64,000 nucleotides of DNA from Cloacibacillus evryensis DSM 19522. Lineage in GTDB: Bacteria; Synergistota; Synergistia; Synergistales; Synergistaceae. Position 1 is the stretch's first letter. The number at the start of each line of letters is the position of its first letter. Positions 63,739 to 64,000 of this stretch are shown in pieces. The notes under the pieces were generated by a model. It did not search any database and was not told where the DNA came from. It worked only from the letters and a program-made list of their open reading frames with translations. Made by a program: the position numbers and the translations under genes. Where the stretch lies: positions 661,317 through 725,316 of the forward strand of contig NZ_KK073872.1 of NCBI RefSeq assembly GCF_000585335.1, written 5' to 3'.

Positions 63739-64000
63739 CGCTCGGAACCAGGATATTTTCCGCGGAGCTTCACCTTTTTAAACGCGGCAGAGAATTGTTG
63801 ATTCATGTCGGTGTCTGACGTGACGACGATTTTCTGCCTCTTTTTTGTCTTTTTGCGATGGCAGTTTTCGCAGCTTGTCGCCCAACAGAGAAGTCCGCCA
63901 TGATTAGGCGCATCGTTGATAGATATCAGACATAAATAGTCGTTAATTTTTAAAAAACAACAAAAATTTACAAAATCTTCCAATTAACGCAAATAATTTG
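63739..64000. other. Right-edge stretch without a supported gene
   Basis: About 260 bp after glcD. A minus-strand frame (63558-63983) is open but overlaps the dehydrogenase gene by 180 bp and has no visible RBS or known family; I leave it uncalled. The window ends in AT-rich sequence. Confidence 0.4.

Noticed and set aside
63558-63983. 141-codon minus-strand ORF at the right edge
   Set aside because: It overlaps glcD by 180 bp, has no RBS and matches no family I know, despite a CxxCH-like stretch.

Overview
The window is bacterial chromosome, moderately GC-rich, with dense operons, good Shine-Dalgarno sites and short stem-loop terminators. The gene content (peptide and amino-acid use, organic-acid transport, lactate and citrate catabolism, few sugar genes, rubrerythrin as an anaerobe's peroxide defence) points to a strictly anaerobic amino-acid/organic-acid fermenter. 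Synergistota (Cloacibacillus-like) is my best guess; this is inference, and the 23S rRNA at the left edge could settle it.

Layout. 1-1.7 kb: 3' end of a 23S rRNA, a complete 5S rRNA with terminator, and a decayed second 5S fragment. 1.7-5.6 kb: glycerate locus (CdaR-like regulator, GntP permease, glycerate kinase). 5.6-12.7 kb: single genes (nitronate monooxygenase, UmuC-like polymerase, rubrerythrin, corrinoid adenosyltransferase, Nudix hydrolase with an internal 78-bp tandem duplication, PpnP-like phosphorylase, M48 protease, nitroreductase). 12.8-18.1 kb: CstA and YfcC transporters, isoaspartyl dipeptidase, enoyl-CoA hydratase. 18.2-18.8 kb: AbrB/PIN toxin-antitoxin pair. 18.9-21.8 kb: three overlapping minus-strand genes of unknown function, encoding a VirD4/TraG-like protein without a Walker A motif, a single-domain ClpB-type AAA+ ATPase and a small helical protein. 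This is the best candidate here for an undescribed system.

22.0-25.3 kb is an IS256-family element (28-bp inverted repeats, 8-bp target duplication) with an IS30-like element inserted in it. 25.3-32.8 kb: AAA/DUF4143 ATPase, MBL hydrolase, oligoendopeptidase F, MalY-like aminotransferase, FAH-family hydrolase and a MerR regulator. 33.0-38.7 kb: a catabolic operon (SDR, HisD/HpsN-like dehydrogenase, 41-aa membrane protein, frameshifted sodium:solute symporter, unknown protein, GldA-like dehydrogenase) that looks built to import and oxidise a polyol or hydroxy-sulfonate. 38.8-42.4 kb: a broken IS1634-type element with an intact second IS1634-type element inside it, flanked by an 18-bp target duplication.

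42.7-48.5 kb: a large HTH protein of unknown function and a cyclic-di-GMP pair: a membrane GGDEF cyclase, then a periplasmic-sensor/EAL phosphodiesterase gene split by an in-frame TAA. 48.6-55.2 kb: citrate locus (GntR regulator, TctCBA transporter, CitD-CitE, frameshifted citF). 55.3-63.7 kb: two divergent units that fit lactate use. One is a TRAP transporter, LarA-type racemase and GntR regulator; the other is EtfB, EtfA and an FAD-linked lactate/glycolate dehydrogenase. Three copies of a TTTGGATAC box lie between them. Related GGATACA boxes stand upstream of tctC and of the SDR operon, suggesting related control of the organic-acid loci.

Three catabolic or signalling genes (symporter, citF, sensor-EAL) carry one disruptive change each. 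These are either recent pseudogenes or base-call errors; resequencing would decide.
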